Source of the DNA: Streptomyces sp. I05A-00742
GTDB lineage: Bacteria > Actinomycetota > Actinomycetes > Streptomycetales > Streptomycetaceae
Assembly (NCBI RefSeq): GCF_013055795.1
Contig: NZ_JABETO010000002.1
Coordinates: forward strand, 253,738 to 317,737
Direction: 5' to 3'
DNA length: 64,000 bases
The notes beneath the pieces were generated by a model. That model saw nothing but the letters and a program-made list of their open reading frames with translations. It did no database searches and was not told the origin of the DNA. A program made the translations under genes and the position numbers. Of this stretch, positions 1 through 8,322 are shown piece after piece; within the stretch, counting starts at the first letter, position 1; each line of letters begins with the position of its first letter.

Positions 1-219
1 GGCCGGCCGGTCGCCTCCGTGCGCGGCGCCGGGGCGGCCTTGCGGCGCCCGCACTGGACCACCTGGTTCGAGGTGGCCGACACCGACGCCGCGGCCCGGC
101 GCGCCGAGGAGCTGGGCGGACGGGTGCTGCGGGGCCCGCACGACGAGCCGGCCGGGCGGACGGCCTCGGTCGCGGACCCGGAGGGCGCCGTCCTCACACT
201 GGTGCGGACACCCCGTTAG
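1..219 (+). CDS. VOC/glyoxalase-family protein, C-terminal part
   Basis: Only the last 72 residues are in the window; the start lies upstream of base 1. The segment WFEVADTDAAARRAEELGG, followed by a strand ending DPEGAVLTLVR, is the usual last beta-alpha-beta unit of vicinal-oxygen-chelate proteins (glyoxalase, bleomycin-resistance and similar folds). The conserved DPEGA turn is visible. The substrate cannot be told from this part. The 3' end overlaps the 3' end of the convergent thymidine kinase gene by 26 nt, so no terminator separates them. Confidence 0.75.
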   Translation, partial: GRPVASVRGAGAALRRPHWTTWFEVADTDAAARRAEELGGRVLRGPHDEPAGRTASVADPEGAVLTLVRTPR

Positions 220-883
220 CCCTGCCGTTGGCGGGCTCCGGGTCCACCGGCAGCACGTCCGGGGAGAGCGTGGCCGCCCGGGCCGCCGCCGAGGTGAGGC
301 GGCGGCGGTGGTGACGGCGGCACAGCACCTCGTAACCGACCGCCGCCTCCGGCTGGTTGACGTCGCCGACGACGACCTGGGCACCCTCGACGACCATCTG
401 CCCGCCGACCGTCCGGGCGTTGTGGGTGGCGCGCGCGCCGCACCAGCAGAGCGCCTCGACCTGGAGGACCTCGATGCGGTCGGCGAGCTCGACCAGGCGT
501 TGGGAGCCGGGGAAGAGCTTGGTGCGGAAGTCGGTGGTGATGCCGAAGGCGAAGACGTCCAGTTCGAGGTCGTCGACGATGCGCGCCAGCTGGTCCACCT
601 GTTCGGGAGCGAGGAACTGGGCCTCGTCCGCGATGACATAGTCCGCCCGGCCGCCCGCGGAGAGGTGGCCGACGACGTGCGCGTAGAAGTCGAACCCCTC
701 CCCCGCCTCGACGGATTCCGTCACCAGACCGAGCCGGGAGGACAGTTTGCCCTCGCCCGCGCGGTCGTTGCGGGTGTAGATCATCCCTTGCAGGCCGCGG
801 GCCGAGCGGTTGTGCTCGATCTGCAGAGCGAGGGTGCTCTTTCCGCAGTCCATGGTTCCGGAGAAGAACACCAGCTCGGGCAT
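194..883 (-). CDS. tdk: Thymidine kinase
   Basis: A 229-residue type II (bacterial) thymidine kinase that phosphorylates thymidine to dTMP with ATP in the salvage pathway. The P-loop GTMDCGKS is at residues 9-16, and the DEAQF motif with the catalytic Glu is at 86-90. A zinc-binding set follows: CWC near residue 145 and a C..HH pair in VLCRRHHRR. The C-terminal tail is about 30 residues longer than in E. coli Tdk and is Ala/Pro-rich. The ATG start has no strong ribosome binding site, but the fold begins right after it. It lies 67 nt downstream of the phosphodiesterase-like gene on the same strand and may be co-transcribed with it. Confidence 0.95.
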   Translation of the reverse strand: MPELVFFSGTMDCGKSTLALQIEHNRSARGLQGMIYTRNDRAGEGKLSSRLGLVTESVEAGEGFDFYAHVVGHLSAGGRADYVIADEAQFLAPEQVDQLARIVDDLELDVFAFGITTDFRTKLFPGSQRLVELADRIEVLQVEALCWCGARATHNARTVGGQMVVEGAQVVVGDVNQPEAAVGYEVLCRRHHRRRLTSAAARAATLSPDVLPVDPEPANGRANGVSAPV

Positions 884-950
884 GCGAAGGCCAATGCCTT
901 TCGTTCGTGGGTGAGACGGGGGGGGAGGAAGGGACCGGAGGGGCCGGGGC

Positions 951-2159
951 TCAGGACCGGACTTCGAGGAGCGGCACCAGCTGCTCGACGGGCGTCATGG
1001 AACCGTGGAGGCCCACCATCATCGACTCGTTGGGCTCGGTCTCGGTGGCGACGATCGCGACGTCGTCCCGGGCGGCGGCGACCACGTCACCGATCCGCGC
1101 GTACACCCGGTCGTCCACGCCCGCGCCCGGCGGGCCGAACCAGCCTGCCTCGATGGCCTCGTCGCGCCCCGCCACCCACATCTGCTCCCCCAGCACCTCG
1201 CGCCAGACCGCGAGCACATCGGCGGCCGCCCCCGGCACGGCGTAGACGTGCCGGGCCCGGGCCTCGCCGCCGAGCCGCGAGACACCGGCGCGGAGCTCCC
1301 AGTCCTCGTCGAAGTCGATGCGCGCGTCCGGGGTGAACGGGATGTCGATCATGCCGTGGTCGGCGGTGACGTAGAGCGCCGAGCGCGGCGGCAGCTGCTC
1401 GGCGAGGCGCCGGGCCAGCAGGTCCACGTACATCAGCTGGCCGCGCCACTCCTCGGAGTCGACGCCGAAGCGGTGTCCCTTGCCGTCCACTTCGCTGTAG
1501 TAGGTGTAGACGAGCGAGCGGTCGGCGGCGCCGAGCTGTTCGGCCGCGAGGTCCATCCGGTCCTCACCGGACAGCCGGCCGTGGAACGTGCCGCCGCTGA
1601 GGGCGATCCGGGTCAGCGGGGTGTGCTCGAAGTCGGGGGCCGAGACCTGGCAGGTGTGGATCCCGGCGTCGTCCGCGAGCCGGAAGACGGTGGGGTACGG
1701 CTGCCAGTGGTGCGGGTCCGTCCACGGGCGCCAGCGCAGCTGATTCATCAGCTCGCCGGTCGCCGGGTCGACGACCGTGTATCCGGGCAGGCCGTGGACG
1801 CCCGGCGGCAGGCCGGTGCCCACCGAGGCCAGTGAGGTGGCCGTGGTGGACGGGAAACCGGCGGTCATGGGCGTACCGGTGCCGTTCATCGAACTGCCGA
1901 GCAGCGAGTGGAGGAACGGCGCCTCGTTCGGGTGGGCGCGCAGCAGTTCCCAGCCCAGACCGTCGATCAGGAAGACGCAGACCCGGTCGGCGGGCGCCAG
2001 TTCCAGCCCCGAGCGGAAGCCCGGGACGCCCATGCCCGCCACCGCGGCGGGCAGCAGGTCGGCGAGGGAGCCGGTGCCGTAGCGCGGCAGCGGGGCGGAG
2101 CGGGGGTCCAGCGGGGCGGGCTCGTGCCAGGCGGCGCCCGCGGGGCTCGGGTACGACAT
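951..2159 (-). CDS. Alkaline-phosphatase-superfamily nucleotide pyrophosphatase/phosphodiesterase
   Basis: A 402-residue protein with the metal-site motifs of the alkaline phosphatase/NPP superfamily. FLIDGLG (first metal Asp at residue 66) comes first, then the nucleophile region FPSTTATSL (Thr 105/106), then TADHGMIDIP with the second Asp-His pair. I see no signal peptide, so it is probably cytoplasmic, unlike secreted alkaline phosphatases. The substrate is unknown; phosphodiester or pyrophosphate hydrolysis is the family expectation. The start codon shares one base with the stop codon of the upstream DUF5998 gene (TGATG), so the two are translationally coupled and may work together. Confidence 0.85.
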   Translation of the reverse strand: MSYPSPAGAAWHEPAPLDPRSAPLPRYGTGSLADLLPAAVAGMGVPGFRSGLELAPADRVCVFLIDGLGWELLRAHPNEAPFLHSLLGSSMNGTGTPMTAGFPSTTATSLASVGTGLPPGVHGLPGYTVVDPATGELMNQLRWRPWTDPHHWQPYPTVFRLADDAGIHTCQVSAPDFEHTPLTRIALSGGTFHGRLSGEDRMDLAAEQLGAADRSLVYTYYSEVDGKGHRFGVDSEEWRGQLMYVDLLARRLAEQLPPRSALYVTADHGMIDIPFTPDARIDFDEDWELRAGVSRLGGEARARHVYAVPGAAADVLAVWREVLGEQMWVAGRDEAIEAGWFGPPGAGVDDRVYARIGDVVAAARDDVAIVATETEPNESMMVGLHGSMTPVEQLVPLLEVRS

Positions 2160-2746
2160 CAGCGGCCGGTGACCGCGGTCGCCTCGGAGATCGCCTGGGC
2201 GAAGGCGAGGGTCTGGCGGACGCTGTCGGGTCCGTCGCCCGCCTCGCTCACGCGCAGGCTCAGGTCGTCGGCCGTCGAGGAACCCGTGTAGCCGTGGTCC
2301 GCGTCGCAGTTGGGGTCGCCGCAGGCGGCGGGCTCCAGGTCGATCCGGGACACCGCTCCCCAGCCGATCGTCAGGACCACCTCGCGGGGCAGCGAGCCCG
2401 GCGTGTAGGACTCGGGGTTGGCCACGACCCGGCTGACGACGACCGACGAGATCCGGTCCAGCTTCACCGACTCGGTGGAGGTGGTGGCGTACGGGGACGG
2501 CGAGGTGCCGTCGGCCGCCTGCTCGTCGGTGTGGCTGACGATGAACCGGGTGCGGGTGAGGACGAGAACCGTCACATGGCGGCGGACCTCGTTGGAGTCG
2601 AAGGTCGTCTCCTGGTGGACCAGGTACGACACGACCGGCTCCCCGCCCACGGCCGCCTCCACGGCCTCGGCCACGAGGGCCGGGTAGTAGCCGCTGCGCT
2701 CGATCGCCGCGCGCAGCCCCTGGGTCGTCGTACCGGTCTTCGCCAT
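2159..2746 (-). CDS. DUF5998 family protein
   Basis: A 195-residue soluble actinobacterial protein matching the uncharacterised DUF5998 family. It starts with an alpha-helical stretch, then beta-rich segments (ETTFDSNEVRRHVTVLVLTRTRFIV) that resemble PH-like domains. A CGDPNCDADHG segment near residue 140 carries a Cys-Cys-His set that might bind metal. It is the first gene of a coupled pair with the phosphatase-superfamily gene (1-nt overlap). No function is known to me. The ATG start is followed directly by the family's MAKTGTTTQGLR opening. Confidence 0.8.
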   Translation of the reverse strand: MAKTGTTTQGLRAAIERSGYYPALVAEAVEAAVGGEPVVSYLVHQETTFDSNEVRRHVTVLVLTRTRFIVSHTDEQAADGTSPSPYATTSTESVKLDRISSVVVSRVVANPESYTPGSLPREVVLTIGWGAVSRIDLEPAACGDPNCDADHGYTGSSTADDLSLRVSEAGDGPDSVRQTLAFAQAISEATAVTGR

Positions 2747-2835
2747 ACGCCCATCCTACGGGGCGTACGGAGCCCCGCCGCCGCCGATGCCCGGTCCTGT
2801 CCCCTCCGTCCCGGCGGTCGCCGCCGCCCGCCGCG

Positions 2836-5622
2836 TCAGTACGTCGGCAGGCTGCGCGGCCCGAGGTCGGTGCGCGGCGGGGGCGCGGCCAGCCGTATGG
2901 AGGCGCCGAGGACGTGGATGCCGTGCGGAGCGACGATCACCGGCTCCAGGTCGGCGCCGACGACCTCCGGATGGTCGTCCATCAGTCGCGATACCCGCAG
3001 CAGCAGCTCCTCCAGGGCCCCGGTGTCCACGGGGGCGGCCCCGCGCCAGCCGAAGAGCAGCGGCGCGGTGCGCACGGACCGGATCAGCTCGGCGGCGTCG
3101 CGGTCGGTGGCCGGGACGAGGCAGTGCGCGGTGTCGCCGAGGAGCAGCGAAGGGGCACCGGCGAGGCCGAAGGAGAGCACCGCTCCGGCCGCCGGGTCGA
3201 TCGCGGCGCGGACGACCGTGTCGACGCCGCGCGGGGCCATCGACTGGACCACCAGGCGGGTCTCCGAGGGCTTGCCGAGCAGCTCGGTCAACTCGGTGTA
3301 GGCGCGCAGCAGTTCCGCCTCGCCCCCGACGTCGAGGCGGACGCCGCCGAGGTCGGCGCGGTGGCGCAGGTGGGGGGCGGTGGGTTTGAGGGCCACGGGG
3401 AAACCGAGCCGGTGGGCCGCGGCCACGGCGCTGTCGGGGTCCGGGGCGGGCAGCGCGGGCAGGACGGCGATGCCGTAGCGGGCGAGGAGGCGCTGGGTGT
3501 CGGCGGCGGAGAGGGTGACGGCACGCGGTCCCGCGGCGTCCCGGTCGGTGATGCCGTGGGCGGTGAGCAGCACCTCGATGTCGGCCGCGGCGCCCGCCTC
3601 GTCGATGTCGTCGTACTCGGGGACCCGGCCGGGCTGTTCCTCGCTGCGGCGCCGCCACTGGGCGTACCTGGCGGCCTGGGCCAGGGCCCGGGCGGCCCGC
3701 TCGGCGGCGGGGTAGGCGGGGATGCGCACCGACCCGGGGCCGGCCGGGAGGCCGTCCTCCGGCGGGGCGGCCAGGGCCTCGGCGAGGTCGGGGATCTCCA
3801 GGTGGACCACGCAGACGGGCTTGGCCTCGGGGGCGGTGGCGACGGCCTCGCGCAGGGCCGCGGCGAGGCCGGCGGCCGAGCCGCCGTCGACCCAGGGGAT
3901 GGCGGTGACCACCACGGCGTCGCAGCCCGGGTCGGTCAGGGCGGCGGCGACGGCCCGGCGGAAGTCCTCCGGCCCGGCGGCCGTGGTCAGGTCCTGCGGG
4001 GGCAGCGGGCGCAGTCCGTCGGTGAGGCAGGCGTCGTAGGTGAGCAGCGCCAGCGACTGGGAGTTGCCCAGGATGGCCACGCGCGGGCCCGCGGGCAGTG
4101 GCTGGGCGGCGAGCAGCAGCCCGGTGTCGGAGAGCTCGGTGACGGTGTCGACGCGGATCACCCCGGCCTGCCGGAGCAGGTGGGAGACGGTGGCGTCGGG
4201 CATGCGGGTGGTGGGCACGGTGTGCCCGGCGGGGGCGGCGGTGCCGTGCCGGGCGCCCTTGACGACGACGACCGGCTTGCGCCGGGCGGTGCGCCGGGCG
4301 AGGCGGGTGAACTTGCGCGGGTTCCCTATGGATTCGAGGTACATCAGGGCGACGTCGGTGTCCGGGTCGTCGTGCCAGAACTGGAGGAAGTCGTTGCCGG
4401 AGACGTCGGCGCGGTTGCCCGTCGAGACGAACGTGGACACCGAGGCCAGTCCGGCCAGGCCGGCCGCCCTCCGCTGCAGTCCGGAGAGCAGGGCGATGCC
4501 GATCGCGCCGGACTGGCTGAAGAGCCCGACCCGGCCCGGGGCGGGCAGCTCGGGCGAGAGGGAGGCGTTGAGGCGGACGCCCGCGGCGGTGTTCACCAGG
4601 CCGAAGGAGTTCGGGCCGATGATCCGCATGCCGTACGAGCGGGCCTGCCGGACCAGCTCGCGCTGGCGGGCGCGGCCCTCGGAACCGCTCTCCGCATACC
4701 CGGCGGAGAGCACGACGAGGCCCTGGACGCCGTGCTCCCCGCAGTCGTCGACGACGGACGGCACATGGTCGGCGGGCACGGCGACGACGGCGAGGTCGAC
4801 GGGTTCGCCGGCCTCGCGGAGCGAGCGGAGGGCGGGGACGCCTTCGGGTTCGAGCCGTGTGAGGTCGTCGGGGAAGGAGGTGTTGACCGCGAGGACCCGT
4901 CCGGTGAACCCGCCGGCCAGCAGGTTGTGCAGGACGGCCCGGCCCATGCCGCCGGGTTCGCGGCCGGTGCCGAAGACCGCGACGCTGCCGGGGGCCAGGA
5001 GGCGCTGCACCGAGCGGGCCTCGGCCCGCTGCTCGCGGGCGCGCTGGACGGCGAGCGACCGGTCCGTCGGTTCCAGGTCGAGCTCCAGGCGGACGACGCC
5101 GTCCTCGAAGCTGCGCTTCTGGGTGTAGCCGGCGTCCGTGAACACCTTGATCATCTTGGTGTTGGCGGGCAGCACCTCGGCGGCGAAGCGCCGGATGCCG
5201 CGTTCGCGCGCGACGGCCGCGATGTGCTCCAGCAGGGCGGAGGCGACCCCCCGGCCCTGGTGGGCGTCCTGGACCAGGAAGGCGACCTCCGCCTCGTCGG
5301 TGGGGCCGGAGGCCGGGCGGCCGCGGGAGTCGATGCGGTCGTAGCGGACGGTGGCGATGAACTCGCCGCCGACCGTGGCCGCCAGGCCGACGCGGTCGAT
5401 GTAGTCGTGGTGGGTGAAGCGGTGCAGGTCGCGGTCGGACAGCCGGGGGTAGGGCGCGAAGAAGCGGTAGTACTTGGACTCGTCCGAGACGTGCTCGTAG
5501 AAGCTGACCAGGCGCTGGACGTCGTCGGGGGTGATGGGACGGATACGGGTGGTGCCGCCGTCGCGCAGGACGACATCGGCTTCCCAGTGGGCCGGGTACG
5601 CGTGCTCGGACGGCGTCTGCAT
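2836..5622 (-). CDS. GNAT acetyltransferase fused to NDP-forming acyl-CoA synthetase-like domains (Pat-type)
   Basis: A 928-residue fusion. An N-terminal GNAT domain (residues about 20-180, CoA-binding HQGRGVASALL at 121-131) is followed by a CoA-binding Rossmann domain (about 205-335), a succinyl-CoA-ligase-like domain (about 360-600) and a C-terminal ATP-grasp-like domain (about 690-910). Proteins of this type acetylate lysines of metabolic enzymes such as acyl-CoA synthetases; the GNAT-first order has been described for Streptomyces lividans PatA. The frame stays open upstream to 6102, but the ATG at 5622 is the sensible start because the GNAT homology begins just after it and the extra sequence overlaps ptsH antisense. 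It is divergent from ptsH across 108 nt that hold a dre site. The acyl-CoA-ligase histidine (AGHT, His467) still seems present. Confidence 0.88.
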   Translation of the reverse strand: MQTPSEHAYPAHWEADVVLRDGGTTRIRPITPDDVQRLVSFYEHVSDESKYYRFFAPYPRLSDRDLHRFTHHDYIDRVGLAATVGGEFIATVRYDRIDSRGRPASGPTDEAEVAFLVQDAHQGRGVASALLEHIAAVARERGIRRFAAEVLPANTKMIKVFTDAGYTQKRSFEDGVVRLELDLEPTDRSLAVQRAREQRAEARSVQRLLAPGSVAVFGTGREPGGMGRAVLHNLLAGGFTGRVLAVNTSFPDDLTRLEPEGVPALRSLREAGEPVDLAVVAVPADHVPSVVDDCGEHGVQGLVVLSAGYAESGSEGRARQRELVRQARSYGMRIIGPNSFGLVNTAAGVRLNASLSPELPAPGRVGLFSQSGAIGIALLSGLQRRAAGLAGLASVSTFVSTGNRADVSGNDFLQFWHDDPDTDVALMYLESIGNPRKFTRLARRTARRKPVVVVKGARHGTAAPAGHTVPTTRMPDATVSHLLRQAGVIRVDTVTELSDTGLLLAAQPLPAGPRVAILGNSQSLALLTYDACLTDGLRPLPPQDLTTAAGPEDFRRAVAAALTDPGCDAVVVTAIPWVDGGSAAGLAAALREAVATAPEAKPVCVVHLEIPDLAEALAAPPEDGLPAGPGSVRIPAYPAAERAARALAQAARYAQWRRRSEEQPGRVPEYDDIDEAGAAADIEVLLTAHGITDRDAAGPRAVTLSAADTQRLLARYGIAVLPALPAPDPDSAVAAAHRLGFPVALKPTAPHLRHRADLGGVRLDVGGEAELLRAYTELTELLGKPSETRLVVQSMAPRGVDTVVRAAIDPAAGAVLSFGLAGAPSLLLGDTAHCLVPATDRDAAELIRSVRTAPLLFGWRGAAPVDTGALEELLLRVSRLMDDHPEVVGADLEPVIVAPHGIHVLGASIRLAAPPPRTDLGPRSLPTY

Positions 5623-5690
5623 GGGATCAGCGTACGGCGGCCCACTGACAGCGCGGAGGCCGCGGCGGAGCACTGTCCGCATCGTGCGAC

Positions 5691-5706
5691 ACTGGTCTAG
5701 ACAACC
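5691..5706 (+). promoter_or_regulatory. DasR-type operator (dre site) upstream of ptsH
   Basis: The 16-mer ACTGGTCTAGACAACC matches the known DasR responsive element ACTGGTCTAGACCACT at 14 of 16 positions, including the whole GGTCTAGAC core. It ends 24 nt before the ptsH start. DasR is the GntR-family repressor of N-acetylglucosamine uptake and of PTS genes in Streptomyces. The site is also within reach of the divergent Pat-type gene. Confidence 0.85.
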
Positions 5707-5730
5707 AATAGCGACTCGAAGGGCAACACC

Positions 5731-6012
5731 ATGGTTGAGCGCCGCGTAAACGTCGGCTGGGCCGAGGGCCTGCACGCCCGCCCGGCGTCGATCTTCGTCC
5801 GTGCGGCGACCGCTGCCGGCGTCCCCGTGACGATCGCCAAGGCCGGCGGCACCCCCGTCAACGCCGCCTCCATGCTGGCCGTGCTGGGCCTGGGCGCCCA
5901 GGGTGGCGAGGAGATCGTCCTGGCCACCGAGGCGGACGGTGCCGAGGCCGCGCTCGACCGTCTGGCCAAGCTGGTCGCCGAGGGCCTCGAGGAGCTTCCG
6001 GAGACCGTCTGA
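5731..6012 (+). CDS. ptsH: Phosphocarrier protein HPr of the PTS
   Basis: A 93-residue HPr, which carries phosphate from enzyme I to EIIA components of the sugar phosphotransferase system in the cytoplasm. The active-site histidine is His15 in GLHARPAS. The regulatory-serine region reads NAASMLAVLGLG (Ser47), with alanines in place of the usual Gly-Lys before the serine, so HPr-kinase-type regulation is unlikely. The start is an ATG preceded by GAAGGG. A dre operator lies 24 nt upstream, consistent with DasR control by N-acetylglucosamine metabolism. A very stable hairpin follows the gene. Confidence 0.95.
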   Translation: MVERRVNVGWAEGLHARPASIFVRAATAAGVPVTIAKAGGTPVNAASMLAVLGLGAQGGEEIVLATEADGAEAALDRLAKLVAEGLEELPETV

Positions 6013-6042
6013 TCCACGTCCCGCCCCACCGGCGGGAACACG

Positions 6043-6084
6043 ACAGGGCCGCGGCGGCCGGTGATCCGGCCGCCGCGGCCCTGT
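6043..6084 (+). terminator. Strong hairpin after ptsH
   Basis: A perfect 19-bp GC-rich stem (6043-6061 with 6066-6084) has a TGAT loop and lies 31 nt after the ptsH stop. No U-tract follows, as is usual in Streptomyces. It probably also ends transcription arriving from the convergent GntR gene. Confidence 0.85.
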
Positions 6085-6183
6085 GTGCGCACCGCCCCGC
6101 ACGGGGCGGGCGGAATCCGTCCGGAAACCGCCACAATTCCCGGCCGGGGATTTCTCCGCACTCCCTGGAATAGCGGACCGTTG

Positions 6184-6912
6184 TTAAATGCGGGCGCTCG
6201 CCGTGTTTACGGCACGTTTCCGGTCCGCCGCCCGGGGGACTTCCGGCGCTGTCACCGGGCGCCGGAGCCGGAATGCGCCCGGCGGCCGTCCGGCCCGTTC
6301 GACGGCGAGTGACCTGGCGCGTTCCGCGTCCCTTCTGACCACCGCGTCGACGAGCGCCGCGTGCGTCTCCCAGGTCTCCACGGGCCGTGCGGGCGGCTCC
6401 GGCACGTACACCCAGGCGATCTTGCGCCGCACCTGGGTGAGCAGCGCGGCGAGGCTCGGGCTGCCGGACGCCTGGGCGAGGGTCTCGTCGAACCAGTCGC
6501 CCAGCGGGCACAGCTCGCCGACCTGCCCGGCCCTGGCGCGCTCCCTGCCGAGCCGGACCAGTCCGCGCAGGACCTTGAGGTGCGCCTCGGTCCGCCGCTG
6601 CGCGGCCCGGGCGGCGCCCAGCGGCTCCAGCAGGGCCCTGACGTCGAGCAGGTCGGCGGCCTCCTGCTCGGTCGGCTCGGCGACACAGGCGCCCGCGTGC
6701 CGGCGGGTGGTCACGAAGCCCTCCGACGCCAGCGTGCGCAGGGCCTCGCGCACCGGGACGCGGGAGACGCCGTAACGGCGGGCGAGGAGTTCCTCGATGA
6801 GCCGGCTGCCGGGCGGGAACGCGCCGGAGACGATGTCGTCGCGAATAGCCGTACAGACGGCGTGCGCGGAAATGCGGCGGGTCTCGGACACCCCGTCACC
6901 CTCGCCGTTCAC
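6184..6912 (-). CDS. GntR family transcriptional regulator (FCD subfamily)
   Basis: A 242-residue regulator. The winged helix spans about residues 12-80 (IRDDIVSGAFPPGSRL..., VSRVPVREALRTLASEGFV), and an FCD-type helical ligand domain fills the remainder. The ligand is unknown; the family often senses organic acids or sugar acids. The start given is a GTG with GGGA upstream. A second GTG at 6891 has a better-spaced GAGGG and may be the true start. The upstream region carries four phased CCGAAT repeats that look like its own operator (see findings). It is convergent with ptsH. Confidence 0.85.
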   Translation of the reverse strand: MNGEGDGVSETRRISAHAVCTAIRDDIVSGAFPPGSRLIEELLARRYGVSRVPVREALRTLASEGFVTTRRHAGACVAEPTEQEAADLLDVRALLEPLGAARAAQRRTEAHLKVLRGLVRLGRERARAGQVGELCPLGDWFDETLAQASGSPSLAALLTQVRRKIAWVYVPEPPARPVETWETHAALVDAVVRRDAERARSLAVERAGRPPGAFRLRRPVTAPEVPRAADRKRAVNTASARI

Positions 6913-7147
6913 GAACGTCCCGCATTGGACGAACCTCCGAATAGACCCCGAATCGCTCCCGAATCAAGCCCGCCGAATGCGGCCGCCCCGCACATGATTG
7001 ACGCCTCTTCAGGGACGCGATCGACTCTATGGCAATCACGTGCGATTTCCGATGGCCGTCGGGAATCCATGGAAATGATTTGGCCAAGCGGAGGGCGGGG
7101 CCGGGCGGGCCGCGCGCGAAGCGGCCGGCGGTCCCCAGGCAGCCGAA
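6913..7147. other. Intergenic region with four CCGAAT direct repeats
   Basis: No gene is seen here. It holds the promoter region of the GntR gene and the 3' flank of the M23 peptidase gene. CCGAAT occurs at 6937, 6948, 6959 and 6973, close to helical phasing. From about 7000 the base composition is noticeably less GC-rich than the coding regions around it. Confidence 0.6.
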
Positions 7148-7182
7148 AGCCCCGCTCCGGCACTCGGGGGCCGGGCGGGGCT
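7148..7182 (-). terminator. Hairpin after the M23 peptidase gene
   Basis: The outer stem AGCCCCGC/GCGGGGCT (7148-7155 with 7175-7182) encloses an inner CCGGC/GCCGG stem. It lies 24 nt downstream of the peptidase stop codon, on the strand read by that gene. Confidence 0.7.
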
Positions 7183-7205
7183 CGCGGGAAGGTCGTTCGC
7201 GCGTC

Positions 7206-8012
7206 CTACAGGGCGACGCCGTGCGAGCGCAGGTAGGAGACCGGGTCGATGTCCGAACCGTAGGCGGGACCGGTGCGGGCCTCGAAGTGCAGGTGCGGAC
7301 CGGTCACGTTGCCGGTGGCGCCGGAGAGGCCGATCTGCTGGCCGGGGATAACGGCCTGGCCGACGCTGACGGAGATGGACGACAGGTGGCCGTACTGGGT
7401 GTAGGTGCCGTCGTTGTGCTTGATGACGATGTTGTTGCCGTACGCGCCGCCGTTGCCGGCCTCCACGACGGTGCCGGCGCCCACGGCCTGCACGGTGGTG
7501 CCCGTCTCGGCGTGGAAGTCGACGCCGGTGTGGCTGCCGGACGACCACAGGCCGCTGGAGGCGTGGTACTGGGTGGAGACGAAGGAGCCTGCGATCGGCA
7601 TCACGAAGGTGTTGAGGCGCTTGCGCTCCGCCTCGCGGGCCGCGCGCTCCTTCTTGGCGCGCTCGGCCTCGGCCTTGCGCTTGGCCTCGTCCGAACGCTT
7701 CTTGACGAGGGCGGCCTGCTCCTTGGCCTCGTTCTCGGCCCGCTGTTGGGCGGCGTCCTTGACGGCGACGCCGTGCTGCATCTCGGCCTGCTCGTCGACG
7801 CTGTCGGCCACGTGGTTGGAGAGGACGACGGCCTGGGTGAGGCCCGTGTCCTGGACGCGCGGCGCCTCGTCCGGGGAGGCGGCGAACGCGGGGGCGGCGA
7901 CACCGGCGACAACGCCCGCGGCGCTGAGGGTGGCTATGCCCGCGACATTGGCGCTGACACGCACGGCACGGCTCGGACGACGGTGCTTCCCGGTGGCACG
8001 GGTGAACGCCAT
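7206..8012 (-). CDS. Secreted M23 family zinc metallopeptidase
   Basis: A 268-residue exported endopeptidase of the LytM/lysostaphin family, expected to cut peptidoglycan cross-bridges. A signal peptide covers residues 1-44 (basic N-region, hydrophobic core, AFA-A cleavage site). A Lys/Glu/Ala-rich coiled coil spans about 80-132 and the M23 domain about 138-260. Zinc ligands and catalytic residues are visible in HTGVD (His161, Asp165) and PHLHF (His240, His242). The Shine-Dalgarno-like purine run sits about 14 nt before the ATG, at the end of a c-di-AMP riboswitch, so wall cleavage is probably controlled by c-di-AMP. Synthesis from the riboswitch fits known germination and wall hydrolases in Streptomyces. 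Confidence 0.93.
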   Translation of the reverse strand: MAFTRATGKHRRPSRAVRVSANVAGIATLSAAGVVAGVAAPAFAASPDEAPRVQDTGLTQAVVLSNHVADSVDEQAEMQHGVAVKDAAQQRAENEAKEQAALVKKRSDEAKRKAEAERAKKERAAREAERKRLNTFVMPIAGSFVSTQYHASSGLWSSGSHTGVDFHAETGTTVQAVGAGTVVEAGNGGAYGNNIVIKHNDGTYTQYGHLSSISVSVGQAVIPGQQIGLSGATGNVTGPHLHFEARTGPAYGSDIDPVSYLRSHGVAL

Positions 8013-8034
8013 AGTTGCGGCTGTTCCTTTCCTT

Positions 8035-8175
8035 CCCTCTCGCCTACCGGGTTAGCTGACGGGTTCGGAGCAGGAAGGTCTCCTACGGCCCCCTCCGGAG
8101 AGGGACCCGATTCACCCCAGGGAACATGTGGTTCCCCGGCTCCCCTGGCTCACGCCGTACGGGGACTCGGCGATG
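8035..8175 (-). ncRNA. ydaO/yuaA-type cyclic di-AMP riboswitch
   Basis: Read on the minus strand, the leader of the M23 gene contains the conserved blocks of this riboswitch class in order: GAGCCGGGGAACC, CTGGGGTGAATCGGG, and the signature GAACCCGTCAGCTAACCCGGTAGGCG. The outer helix can form between TCGCC near 8175 and GGCGA near 8040. The class switches off expression when c-di-AMP is high. It is known upstream of Streptomyces resuscitation-promoting factors and cell-wall peptidases. The boundaries are approximate. Confidence 0.9.
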
Positions 8176-8322
8176 GCTGCCCGGGGCCGCGGTTGCGGAC
8201 CCGATCCGACGGACTGCCGCCCTGAAGCTAATCGTCGTCAGATTCGAACGGCAAACGGAACCACGTTTTCGTGACGCACGCCACACAGGAGGGGTGCAAC
8301 CGCTCCTATAAATCGGGCATAA

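Noticed and set aside
308..1336. Long plus-strand open frame over tdk and the phosphatase gene
   Set aside because: It is the antisense shadow of two real genes; it is Arg/Ala-rich and has no family resemblance.
5623..6102. N-terminal extension of the Pat-type gene to 6102
   Set aside because: The 160 extra residues run antisense through ptsH and lack homology; the GNAT domain starts after the ATG at 5622.
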